A stretch of DNA of 35,110 nucleotides from Sulfitobacter sp. (GTDB lineage: Bacteria; Pseudomonadota; Alphaproteobacteria; Rhodobacterales; Rhodobacteraceae): assembly GCA_024636395.1 (NCBI GenBank), contig JAGXHD010000246.1, positions 1-35,110 on the forward strand, in the 5' to 3' direction. The notes under the pieces are model-generated. The model did no database searches. It was not told the origin of the DNA and saw only the letters and a program-made list of their open reading frames with translations. Below, one piece after another: positions 19,027 to 27,242 of the stretch (its first letter is position 1; every line of letters begins with the position of its first letter). The position numbers were made by a program, and so were the translations under genes.

Positions 19027-19916
19027 TCAGTCAGGCCCCGCAGGATCGTCTCTGACGTCACCGTCAGTAGATCGAGATAGGTCGGCACTGGCCCATCCGC
19101 TTCTGTCAAACTATCGACATAGAGGACACCGCCGTACCGCGCTCCTGTCTCGCGCGCGACCTGCTCGGCAGGAGCCTGCGATACGGTCGATTCACAGAAC
19201 ACCACAGGAATATCATTCTCGCGGATGGTATCGATCACCTTGCGAACCTGCTGGGGCGTGCCTTGCTGGTCCGCGTTCATCGGCCAGAGATAGAGCTCCT
19301 TCATGCCGAAATCACGGATCAGATAGCTGAACGCCCCTTCGCATGTGGCAAGCCACCGCTGCTCCTCGGGCACAGCCATGATCGCATCACGCAGCGGTGC
19401 GATCGCCTCGGTAATCTGCGCCTTATAGGCCTCCGCATTCATGCGGTAGATGTCGGCGTTGGCCGGGTCATGCGTCACGAAGGCATCGCGGATATTGTCG
19501 ACATATATCAGCGCTGTGCTCAGCCCCATCCACGCATGTGGATTGGGCTTTCCGTCATATTCGCCCTCTGTAATGCTCATCGGCTCGATCCCTTCGGTGA
19601 GCGTGGCGGAGGGAATGTCGCGCAGGTTTGAGAGGAACTGCTCGAACCAAAGCTCGAGATTGAGGCCGTTCCATAAGATCAGATCTGCATCCTGCGCGCG
19701 AATGATGTCGCGGGGCGTGGGCGAGTACCCATGGATTTCAGCGCCGGGTCGCGTGATGCTTTCCACGATTGCTGCATCGCCCGCCACATTCTGCGCCATG
19801 TCGGCGATGACCGTAAAGGTGGTGATGGCCTTGAATTTGTCTTGGGCGATGGCCGCCGTACCGAACAGCACCAATGCGCTGGTTGCTACGAGGGTCTTCA
19901 GGTTGCTGGTAAACAT
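19023..19916 (-). CDS. sitA: Mn/Fe ABC transporter substrate-binding protein, SitA-like
   Basis: [71 protein letters not shown]; cluster A-1 lipocalin-free metal SBP motifs [22 protein letters not shown]. Start at 19916 matches the signal peptide. Confidence 0.9.
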   Translation of the reverse strand: MFTSNLKTLVATSALVLFGTAAIAQDKFKAITTFTVIADMAQNVAGDAAIVESITRPGAEIHGYSPTPRDIIRAQDADLILWNGLNLELWFEQFLSNLRDIPSATLTEGIEPMSITEGEYDGKPNPHAWMGLSTALIYVDNIRDAFVTHDPANADIYRMNAEAYKAQITEAIAPLRDAIMAVPEEQRWLATCEGAFSYLIRDFGMKELYLWPMNADQQGTPQQVRKVIDTIRENDIPVVFCESTVSQAPAEQVARETGARYGGVLYVDSLTEADGPVPTYLDLLTVTSETILRGLTE

Positions 19917-19982
19917 CCGGGTCGGCTCCAACTGGTCTCAGGTCTGAAAAATGCATATGAGAACTATTCACAACTGTAAATA

Positions 19983-19999
19983 AGAATGATAACGATTCT
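19983..19999. promoter_or_regulatory. Candidate Fur/Mur operator in the sitA/mur intergenic region
   Basis: AGAATGATAACGATTCT, AGAAT-N7-ATTCT dyad resembling a Fur box, between a metal ABC operon and a Fur-family gene. Confidence 0.55.
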
Positions 20000-20036
20000 C
20001 AAAGATAGCGGTTTATGTGAATGTAGGATGCGGACG

Positions 20037-20462
20037 ATGGCGGGCGAGAGTGAGCGGACAGAAAAAATGATCACCGCACTGCGCAAAGCGGGGATCCGCG
20101 TGACGCGTCAGCGGATAGCACTTCTGGGCGTGTTGGCAGATGCCGACGATCATCCCGATGCAGCCGAACTTCATAACCGGGCCAAACGGGTCGAGCCGAC
20201 AGTATCGCTTGCAACAGTGTACCGCACGCTTTCGGCGCTGGAGGAGGAAGGGGTCGTGCACCGCCATTCCTTCGAGGGCGGTGGCGCGCGCTTCGAGACG
20301 ACCCATGAAGAGCATCATGATCATATTCTCGATGTGGAAACTGGACAGGTCATCGAATTCCAGTCCGACAAGATTGAGCAGCTTCAAGACGAGATCGCCC
20401 GCGAATTGGGTTATGAGGTGGTGCACCACCGTCTCGAGCTTTACTGCCGCAAAAAGCGCTAG
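20037..20462 (+). CDS. mur: Fur-family regulator, probably a manganese uptake regulator (Mur)
   Basis: MAGESERTEKMITALRKAGIRVTRQRIALLGVLADADDHPDAAELHNRAKRVEPTVSLATVYRTLSALEEEGVVHRHSF, HEEHHDHILDVETG. Divergent from sitABCD. Start could also be ATG 20028 or upstream. Confidence 0.82.
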   Translation: MAGESERTEKMITALRKAGIRVTRQRIALLGVLADADDHPDAAELHNRAKRVEPTVSLATVYRTLSALEEEGVVHRHSFEGGGARFETTHEEHHDHILDVETGQVIEFQSDKIEQLQDEIARELGYEVVHHRLELYCRKKR

Positions 20463-21346
20463 GCCCGCTTGAGCTGTCGCTCGCGCCAGACAATCAGCAA
20501 ACCGCTAATGAGTATCAGAAGCGCGCCCGGAAACAGCTCCCGCCAAGGCGCTTCATCGAAAAACAACCAGCCTAGGGCAAAGGCCAGTGGAATGCCGAAG
20601 TAATTGAAGGGCGCCAGATTGCTCTGCTCGGCCATCCGGTAGGCCATGATGAGCAGGAGCACGGCCGACCCGCCAAACCCTCCCATAGCCATGAGCCACC
20701 AGATGTCTCCGGACTGGCTCAATGGAGTGAATCCGCCCGTAGCGAGAGCGAGCATGACCGCGCCGAGAAGGGCAACGATGCTGGAATAGAGATTGATCAG
20801 TGGGGTCGGCACGTCATCGTCCATCATGCGGGCCGTCACGCCGACGAGCGCATAGCCCACAGCGGCGCCGAGGGGCAGGAGGGCGGCCATCGAAAAACTG
20901 TCGGAGCCAGGCCGTACGATCCAGATCACCCCGATAAATCCGAGAACCACCGCGCACCAGCGGATCCAGCCGACCTTTTCGCCCAGCAGCGGCACCGCCA
21001 GCGCAACGGCGAACAGTGAATTGGCGTAGGTGATCGTGGAGGCGGTCGCAAAGGTCAGCAGCCCCAGCGACAGATAGAATGAAAACTGGGCAAATGTGAG
21101 GATCACCCCGCGCGACAGGGCGAGCCGCCATTGCCGCAGCTTCCACGGGCGTCCGTTCTCGTGCCAGCCGCGCGAGGCATAGAGCACGATCAGCGACGGG
21201 ATCAGCCCGAACATGTTGCGCCATGCCGAAAGCTCAGCAGCACTATAGCGGGGTGACAAATGCTTGATGATCAGGCCCATCCCGTCGAAAAGCGTCAGCG
21301 CGCAGAGGAGGAGGAGAATGGCCGTAAAGGTGCGATCGGTTTTCAT
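20459..21346 (-). CDS. DMT/EamA family transporter
   Basis: MKTDRTFTAILLLLCALTLFDGMGLIIKHLSPRYSAAELSAWRNMFGLIPSLIVLYASRGW; ten TM, duplicated EamA halves. Confidence 0.85.
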   Translation of the reverse strand: MKTDRTFTAILLLLCALTLFDGMGLIIKHLSPRYSAAELSAWRNMFGLIPSLIVLYASRGWHENGRPWKLRQWRLALSRGVILTFAQFSFYLSLGLLTFATASTITYANSLFAVALAVPLLGEKVGWIRWCAVVLGFIGVIWIVRPGSDSFSMAALLPLGAAVGYALVGVTARMMDDDVPTPLINLYSSIVALLGAVMLALATGGFTPLSQSGDIWWLMAMGGFGGSAVLLLIMAYRMAEQSNLAPFNYFGIPLAFALGWLFFDEAPWRELFPGALLILISGLLIVWRERQLKRA

Positions 21347-21469
21347 CGGCGCATGATGTGCCTGAAATGCGCCAATGACCAGCGCACATCCGCACAACGG
21401 AGCGCGCCCAATATTCCTCGTTTTTTGAATAAACTCCGGCTCCAAGAAGTCATCCCGGACCCGCGTCTG

Positions 21470-21889
21470 CTATTCCGGATCGACCTTGCCGCGCATCGCC
21501 TTTACCTCGCCGCGCACCTTCTTGGCTTTGAGGCGCCGCTTTTTCGACCCTAATGTGGGTCTTGTCGCGATCCTGCGCTTGGGCGGTGTCAGCGCCTTCT
21601 CGATCAGTTCCTTGAGCCGCTCGCGCACCAGTTCGCGGTTGCGCGCCTGACTGCGGGTCTCGTCACATTGCAGCACCAGTGCGCCTTCGGTGGTCCAGCG
21701 CCTTCCCGCCAGCCTGCGCAAACGGTTTTTTACAGGAAGTGGAAGAGAAGGGGATGTTGCGGCTTCAAACCGCAATTCAACGGCGGATGACACCTTGTTG
21801 ACATTCTGCCCGCCGGGACCCGAGGCGCGCATGAAGCTTTCGCTAAGCTCCCAGTCCTGAATGATGATCGCGTCAGTAATATGCAGCAT
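21470..21889 (-). CDS. arfB: Alternative ribosome-rescue factor ArfB (YaeJ)
   Basis: GPGGQNVNKVSSAVELRF catalytic GGQ motif and basic C-terminal tail KKRRLKAKKVRGEVKAMRGK. Start at 21889. Confidence 0.9.
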   Translation of the reverse strand: MLHITDAIIIQDWELSESFMRASGPGGQNVNKVSSAVELRFEAATSPSLPLPVKNRLRRLAGRRWTTEGALVLQCDETRSQARNRELVRERLKELIEKALTPPKRRIATRPTLGSKKRRLKAKKVRGEVKAMRGKVDPE

Positions 21890-21935
21890 GGAAAACAGTA
21901 TAGCGCGCAAGCCGCGCTGCCCCAAGATGCGAAAT

Positions 21936-21960
21936 GGGCCACCCTGAAACAGAGCGGCCC
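21936..21960 (-). promoter_or_regulatory. Leader hairpin upstream of arfB
   Basis: Minus-strand GGGCCGCTCTGTTTCAGGGTGGCCC, about 9-bp RNA stem with two wobbles. Confidence 0.45.
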
Positions 21961-22032
21961 AATCGAATTGTAAGGAGGCGGGATCGGTTAGACCGATTGT
22001 CCACTTCGGATTTCAGTGAGCCAGGGGCTGCC

Positions 22033-22089
22033 CTAGCAAACGACCTCCAAAGCTGTTCCGACACCTCGCTCCAGTACCTTTCTTGACAC
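22033..22089 (-). CDS. Putative 18-codon micro-ORF (MSRKVLERGVGTALEVVC) with a very strong ribosome-binding site
   Basis: Minus strand AAAGGAGGTGATC-TA-GTG TCA AGA AAG GTA CTG ... GTT TGC TAG; the GGAGG core is 7 nt from GTG. Confidence 0.45.
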   Translation of the reverse strand: MSRKVLERGVGTALEVVC

Positions 22090-22198
22090 TAGATCACCTC
22101 CTTTGCATTTTGTTAAACCTGTACAATTGTTTGCACAGGTTATCCGGATCGCAAAGCATTTTTTGTAGTGGATTCCAGCGCGCCGGAATTTCGCCTAT

Positions 22199-22816
22199 TT
22201 ATGTGGCACGCAGGCGCGCGGTGATTAGACGGAACGGTACCAGCGCGAGCAATGCCAGCGAGAGCTTTACCGCCCAATCGGCCACCGCCAGCGACACCCA
22301 AAGTGGCGCTTCGGGCCCTTTGCCGAGGATTGGCAAGATCTCCGAAGCCCATGATACGTCCGTGCCGGGATGGACGAAGGAAAAAGCCCCCGAAAAGGCG
22401 ATGGTAAAGAAAATCGCGGTATCCACCGTGCTTCCGACCAGCGTCGAGACGAGGGGTGCTTTCCACCAGCTGCCGCCACGCAGCGCGCTGAAAATGCTCA
22501 CATCGAGCAGTTGCGCTGTGAGGAAGCCGATGCCCGAAGCGATCGCGATGCGAACAGTGACCAGCGGGCCGAATTCGCCCATGATCTGTGTTCCTATCAG
22601 GGAGCAGACGACCCCGACGACGAAGCCCACAAGAACGACTCGGCGTGCAGCCTGTGTGCCGTAAACGCGATTCATGATGTCTGTGACCAGAAAGGCGAGC
22701 GGATAGGTGAAAGCTCCCCATGTCAGCCAGTTGCCATAAAGAAACTGGACCAGAACATTTGAGGCCACCACGATGAGGGCCATGGCGATGATGCCGGGAA
22801 GATGCGTGCGCGTCAT
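22199..22816 (-). CDS. yhhQ: Queuosine precursor transporter (YhhQ/DUF165)
   Basis: ASNVLVQFLYGNWLTWGAFTYPLAFLVTDIMNRVYG, QLLDVSIFSALRGGSWWKAPLVSTLVGSTVDTAIFF. Confidence 0.88.
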   Translation of the reverse strand: MTRTHLPGIIAMALIVVASNVLVQFLYGNWLTWGAFTYPLAFLVTDIMNRVYGTQAARRVVLVGFVVGVVCSLIGTQIMGEFGPLVTVRIAIASGIGFLTAQLLDVSIFSALRGGSWWKAPLVSTLVGSTVDTAIFFTIAFSGAFSFVHPGTDVSWASEILPILGKGPEAPLWVSLAVADWAVKLSLALLALVPFRLITARLRAT

Positions 22817-22909
22817 AATTTGATACCGTTTTATGCAAGGGTGCGGCGACTTGGCCCGCGATCATCGCGGACAGCGGGCATCTAGGCAGGTTTTGCCAAC
22901 GGTGCAACC

Positions 22910-23797
22910 CTATTCAGCAACGGTGAACTCCACGATCTGAGTGCGCTGGATCCGGAAAAAATTGTCATCCGAGATCATGGTGACGTGCAGCTGCCCTTGC
23001 GCGTCTTGCCAAACGCTGATGCCCTCGAGGTTGTCAAAACGCGCAGGAAATGAGGTCATCAGCGTGTATTCGCGCGCATTGGCCGGGTCGAGCACGAACA
23101 TCCGCACGCGGCTGCGAAACCCCAAGGGCGTCGCCGCCCGCTCCAGTAGCCAAAGGCGGCCCGAGGGATCAAGATCAGCACCCACGGGCACGAAAGGACC
23201 ACGCTGCGGGATGCGGGCCGCGATCCGCCAGCCGCCGTTTTGATAAGCATAAAGCGGGAACGGCTTTCCGGCGTCGGGGGCCTTTTCCGGAAGCGCAAAA
23301 AGCGTGCCATCGGGCCCTATTGCCAGCGCTTCGATGCCAGCATTGTCGCCCAGCGTGTCTTTGAACGGCAGGTCTATCCGCCCGCCTGTCCTGCCCGTGG
23401 AAAGATCGACCTGCATGATCCGGTGTCGATGCTCGAACGACAGATACGCCGTACCATCTGCACCAATCGCGAGCCCTTCGGCATCGCCGACCCGTTTATC
23501 CAGCCGGACACCTTTTGCATTTTTGAGCCCTGTTCTGCTCTGCACGCCGATCCCGGTCAGCTGCCCTCCGGAACGCTGCAAAACCGCATCGACCAGCTCT
23601 CCGCGATCACTGACGATCGTCATCCGGGTGCCTTGATCCCGCACTTCGATCCCGGACCAGCCTCCAAACCACGGTGCGTCAAGCTCCCAGCGCATCGCCC
23701 CGCTGAATTGGAGCGTCGTTTCTGCCAGCGCCCCGCTGCACAGGCAAAACAACGCCAGCGCCAGCCGGATCAATTGACTTCGAGCACAGCTTTGCAC
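22910..23797 (-). CDS. Secreted esterase-like activity of phytase family protein
   Basis: Signal peptide; FGGWSGIEVRDQGTRMTIVSDRGELVDA, DAEGLAIGADGTAYLSFE, NAGIEALAIGPDGTLFALPE. Confidence 0.8.
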   Translation of the reverse strand: MQSCARSQLIRLALALFCLCSGALAETTLQFSGAMRWELDAPWFGGWSGIEVRDQGTRMTIVSDRGELVDAVLQRSGGQLTGIGVQSRTGLKNAKGVRLDKRVGDAEGLAIGADGTAYLSFEHRHRIMQVDLSTGRTGGRIDLPFKDTLGDNAGIEALAIGPDGTLFALPEKAPDAGKPFPLYAYQNGGWRIAARIPQRGPFVPVGADLDPSGRLWLLERAATPLGFRSRVRMFVLDPANAREYTLMTSFPARFDNLEGISVWQDAQGQLHVTMISDDNFFRIQRTQIVEFTVAE

Positions 23798-24720
23798 TGC
23801 GCGGGCAGGTCCGCGAGAAGCAGCTCACCGCGCGGTTTCGGCGTGGCTGTCGGCTTCGAGGGCTGTGGTTTTGCCTTTGGCGGGCTGATGATATTCGCCT
23901 GCCACTGTCGTGCATCGTCACAGCCGTCACCCGCAGGGGGCGGGGTCTGGTTTACACAGCCGCGCGCACCGTTGGGGCAGGCGAGGCGGACGTGAAAGTG
24001 GTAGTGGTGCCCGTACCACGGCCGGATCTTGCGCAGATAGCTGCGGTCGCCGCGCTCATCATCGCACATCTGGACCTTTGCCCCCGGAAACACGAATATC
24101 CGCTCGGTGCGCGGATCTTTCGCCGCGGCCTTGATGATTTCGTGGTGCGCCCGCGTCCACGAGCCGTTGACGTAGGCACCGTTGGCACGGCGTGTCGAGA
24201 TCGACGAGATGTTCTCGCGCTGTACCCGCGTCAGGCTGAGCGACGTTGGCGGCAGCATCCAGATATCTGCATCAAGCCCGATTTGGTGGCTTGCGTGGCC
24301 GGTCAGCATCGGGCCTCCACGCGGCTGGCTCATGTCACCGACATAGAGGCCGTTCCAACCCGGCTGCTGGGCGGCAAACTGGCTGAGCTTCTTGACCATA
24401 GCCACAAGCTCGGGGTGCCCCCAGTTGCGGTTGCGCGACAGGCGCATCGCCTGCCATGTGGGCCCTGTCTCGGGCAGTTGCTGTGCCCCCGCGAGGCATC
24501 CCTTAGCATAGCTGCCGAAAGCGGCAGGCGATTGGGCGGTGCCGGAGGACTTGGTTCCGAACAGCTTTTTTGCCTCTACATTGCTCAGCGGGCCAGCCAG
24601 TTCGCCGATGGTGGGGAGCTCCATCCGCTCTTCTTTGGAGCCGCTGATGTCACGCGCGCCACCGCAGCTTGCCATCAGGACGCCAAGCGCCGAAATAATA
24701 AGGAGTTTTTTTACATTCAT
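23770..24720 (-). CDS. mepA: Penicillin-insensitive murein endopeptidase
   Basis: Lipoprotein-like start MNVKKLLIISALGVLMASCGG; RGGPMLTGHASHQIGLDADIW; WYGHHYHFHVRLACPNGARGC. Confidence 0.92.
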   Translation of the reverse strand: MNVKKLLIISALGVLMASCGGARDISGSKEERMELPTIGELAGPLSNVEAKKLFGTKSSGTAQSPAAFGSYAKGCLAGAQQLPETGPTWQAMRLSRNRNWGHPELVAMVKKLSQFAAQQPGWNGLYVGDMSQPRGGPMLTGHASHQIGLDADIWMLPPTSLSLTRVQRENISSISTRRANGAYVNGSWTRAHHEIIKAAAKDPRTERIFVFPGAKVQMCDDERGDRSYLRKIRPWYGHHYHFHVRLACPNGARGCVNQTPPPAGDGCDDARQWQANIISPPKAKPQPSKPTATPKPRGELLLADLPAQCKAVLEVN

Positions 24721-26090
24721 TTGAAGAAGTCCCCTCTAGGTTTAACCCAGAGTAGCAGAACCAGCCCCACGATGAACAGCCCCACAACCGGGCTGACGCC
24801 CAATCTCTGGCTACCAGTCAGCTGGCTTGTTAGCGCGATCAGCGCGGGGGCGAGGAATGACGTCGCTTTGCCCGAAAGGGCGTAGAGGCCGAAAGCTTCG
24901 GTCATCCGCGCGGGGTTGGCCTGCCGGGTCATCATGTTGCGCGACGACGCCTGGAGCGAGCCGCCTGCAGCGCCGATCACCGCGCCCGCGATGAAGAAGG
25001 TGATGTCGGGCGCGCTGGAGCCTTCGGCGACGGTAATGCCCATGATCGAAGTGGGCGTTATCATCACGACCAGCAAGGCCACGCAAGCCAGCGTTACCAC
25101 GCAAAACACGATCACTGGCATTGGACCCAAGCGGCGGTCGACCTTGCCGGAGATCCAGCAGGCAACAGCGCCTGAAATCGCCGCGATAATCCCGAAAATA
25201 CCCACCTGTGTGATCGACCAACCCAGCACCCCGAGCGCATAGATGCCCCCGAAGGTGTACATCCCGTTGAGTGCATCGCGGTAGAACATCGAGGAGCTAA
25301 GATAGGCCAGCAGGGAAGGGTGGCGCGGCAGGCCCCTGAGCGTGGCGCCCAGATCACGCAGGCTTTTGCCGATCAGTAGCCGTGCGGCGCCCGTTGGTTT
25401 TGTGTCGCGGGTGTAGAGAAAGAAGGGGACCATGAAGACCGCAAACCAGATCGCGGTGAGCGGTCCCACGATGCGGGTATCGGCCTTTGTTGCCGGATCA
25501 AGGCCGAAGAGGGGGCTGAGGCCCGCCATCGTCGTGCCGTTCGCGCCCGCTTGAAAGAGCGCGAGCATCAGCGCCAGCGCCACGACGCCGCCAACATAGC
25601 CGAAGGCCCAGCCCGAGCCGGACAAGCGCCCCAACTCGGCCGGGTCCTTGTCGAGTTCAGGCAGATACGAATTGGTAAAAATTGTCGCAAATTCCATCCC
25701 GATGAGGCCGATGCCGAAGAAAAACAGCGCCCAGATAACGGAGAAATCCTGTGGTGCGGTCCACCACAACGCGCCGGAGCCCACAAAATACATCACAGAA
25801 AACAGCCAGATCCACGGCAGCTTGCGCCCTGAATTATCCGCAATGGCCCCTAGCACCGGCGCAAGCACAGCGATCGTTATCCCGGAGATCGCCAGCCCCC
25901 AACCCCAGTAGGCCTGCGCTTGTGCGCGTGCAGCCTCGGTTGCCATTCCCCCTGTAATCATGTTTGCCGAAACGGTGCCCGTGAAATATGGCCCGAATAT
26001 GAAGGTCAGCAGGAGGGTGTTGTAGGGTTGGCTGGCCCAATCGAAAAAATACCAGCCCCAGATGCGCTTGCGCTGCGATATTGCTTTCAT
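24717..26090 (-). CDS. MFS transporter, Atg22-like (UMF1)
   Basis: MKAISQRKRIWGWYFFDWASQPYNTLLLTFIFGPYF; multi-TM. Start placed at 26090. Confidence 0.85.
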   Translation of the reverse strand: MKAISQRKRIWGWYFFDWASQPYNTLLLTFIFGPYFTGTVSANMITGGMATEAARAQAQAYWGWGLAISGITIAVLAPVLGAIADNSGRKLPWIWLFSVMYFVGSGALWWTAPQDFSVIWALFFFGIGLIGMEFATIFTNSYLPELDKDPAELGRLSGSGWAFGYVGGVVALALMLALFQAGANGTTMAGLSPLFGLDPATKADTRIVGPLTAIWFAVFMVPFFLYTRDTKPTGAARLLIGKSLRDLGATLRGLPRHPSLLAYLSSSMFYRDALNGMYTFGGIYALGVLGWSITQVGIFGIIAAISGAVACWISGKVDRRLGPMPVIVFCVVTLACVALLVVMITPTSIMGITVAEGSSAPDITFFIAGAVIGAAGGSLQASSRNMMTRQANPARMTEAFGLYALSGKATSFLAPALIALTSQLTGSQRLGVSPVVGLFIVGLVLLLWVKPRGDFFK

Positions 26091-26165
26091 TTCAACCTGC
26101 TCCCCCGTTTGTACTGACGTAGAACAGGCCAAAGAGTTTGGTGCAAGAAGTGGTTTCGCGCCGGA

Positions 26166-26705
26166 TCAGTCCTGCATAGGAGGCCATGGACGCGTCGTCT
26201 CGGCGCGGGTCCAGTTCCGGATCCAATCGGGCATTGCGGGGGAGATCGCCTGCTGGCCTAGCGCGGCGAGTATGCGCGGGGGTTTCACGATCCCGTTCTT
26301 GTCCGTCGCTGCGGCGCGGTAGAGGACGTGGCTGGCACATTCACCATCGCGCTTCCACATCGACTGCTCAATATACATGAATTTATCGTCCCAGCATACG
26401 GCACGGCTGCGCACCTCGAACCGCTCGAAAGGGCGGATGCGGCGACGAAAGCGCACGTGCGATCCGGCCATCGTCAGGTTCCACCGCTCGCGTCGCAGAA
26501 CCGCGACCAGACCCGCGCGCTGCGCCATCGCGCTGCGCCCCAGATCATAAAGGGTGAGCGCTCGGCCATTGTTTAGTTCAAGAAAGACGTCAAGATCATG
26601 TGGCCAGCAGATGTGATGCGACACATGCATCTCGGTCAAAGTCTTGAAGCGCGGCTGGCGGCTGGCCAGCCAGACATCTTTGAACAGGCGCAAAAACGGG
26701 AACAT
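26166..26705 (-). CDS. Acyl-CoA thioesterase-like (4HBT family)
   Basis: WPHDLDVFLELNNGRALTLYDLGRSAMAQRAGL hot-dog fold motif; 179 aa. Confidence 0.8.
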   Translation of the reverse strand: MFPFLRLFKDVWLASRQPRFKTLTEMHVSHHICWPHDLDVFLELNNGRALTLYDLGRSAMAQRAGLVAVLRRERWNLTMAGSHVRFRRRIRPFERFEVRSRAVCWDDKFMYIEQSMWKRDGECASHVLYRAAATDKNGIVKPPRILAALGQQAISPAMPDWIRNWTRAETTRPWPPMQD

Positions 26706-26837
26706 GGGGGCACTCCTTATTGCCCTCCAATTGACCTGAGGCGGGCCTGCGTCAACCAGGTACCTCGCGGCACCCTTGTCCTTTTTGTGCGCGAGGCTTA
26801 ATTGCTGGTCAGACGTTTTGGAAAAGGACTGCCGCTT

Positions 26838-27125
26838 GTGACCTCACTCTTCATGATCCTGATGCTTTTGTTGAATATTCTGTGGTTCTTCATCATTGCC
26901 CATGTGGTAATGTCCTGGCTGATCAATTTTCAGGTGCTCAACACGCGCCAGCCCTTGGTCGCGCAGATTTGGTATGGCATAAACCGACTGTTAGAGCCTA
27001 TTTACGCACCCATCCGCCGCGTGCTGCCCAACATGGGCGGGCTTGATCTGGCACCCTTGGTAGTGCTCATCGGTGTGGCGGCCGCGCGGATCGTACTGAC
27101 AAATAATGCGGCGCTCTTTTACTGA
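26838..27125 (+). CDS. YggT family membrane protein
   Basis: (V/M)TSLFMILMLLLNILWFFIIAHVVMSWLINFQVLN...LEPIYAPIRRVLPNMGGLDLAPLVVLI; GTG at 26838 gives the usual ~95 aa. Confidence 0.85.
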   Translation: MTSLFMILMLLLNILWFFIIAHVVMSWLINFQVLNTRQPLVAQIWYGINRLLEPIYAPIRRVLPNMGGLDLAPLVVLIGVAAARIVLTNNAALFY

Positions 27126-27242
27126 GGAGCAGCTCCGATCAAGCCACTGGAAATCGCGGAACGCGGTAGGAGAAGTCCTTGCCCCGCTTCTGTCGATATG
27201 TGACTTTGGCGGCGCTGTATTTCCCAACACTAGGTCTCCTAA

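Noticed and set aside
21873-22064. 63-aa minus-strand ORF (MSEQLWRSFARAAPGSL...) upstream of arfB
   Set aside because: No good ribosome-binding site, no family resemblance, runs through the leader hairpins and into the arfB start; the in-frame micro-ORF with strong SD is a better candidate.
22091-22104. Plus-strand AGATCACCTCCTTT resembling the 16S rRNA 3' end
   Set aside because: Only about 13 nt match and no other rRNA sequence nearby; better explained as the reverse complement of a long Shine-Dalgarno on the minus strand.
26763-26796. Hairpin CCTCGCGGCAC...GTGCGCGAGG upstream of the YggT gene
   Set aside because: Bulged stem with a 13-nt loop and no U-tract; could be chance in GC-rich DNA, so not called as a feature.
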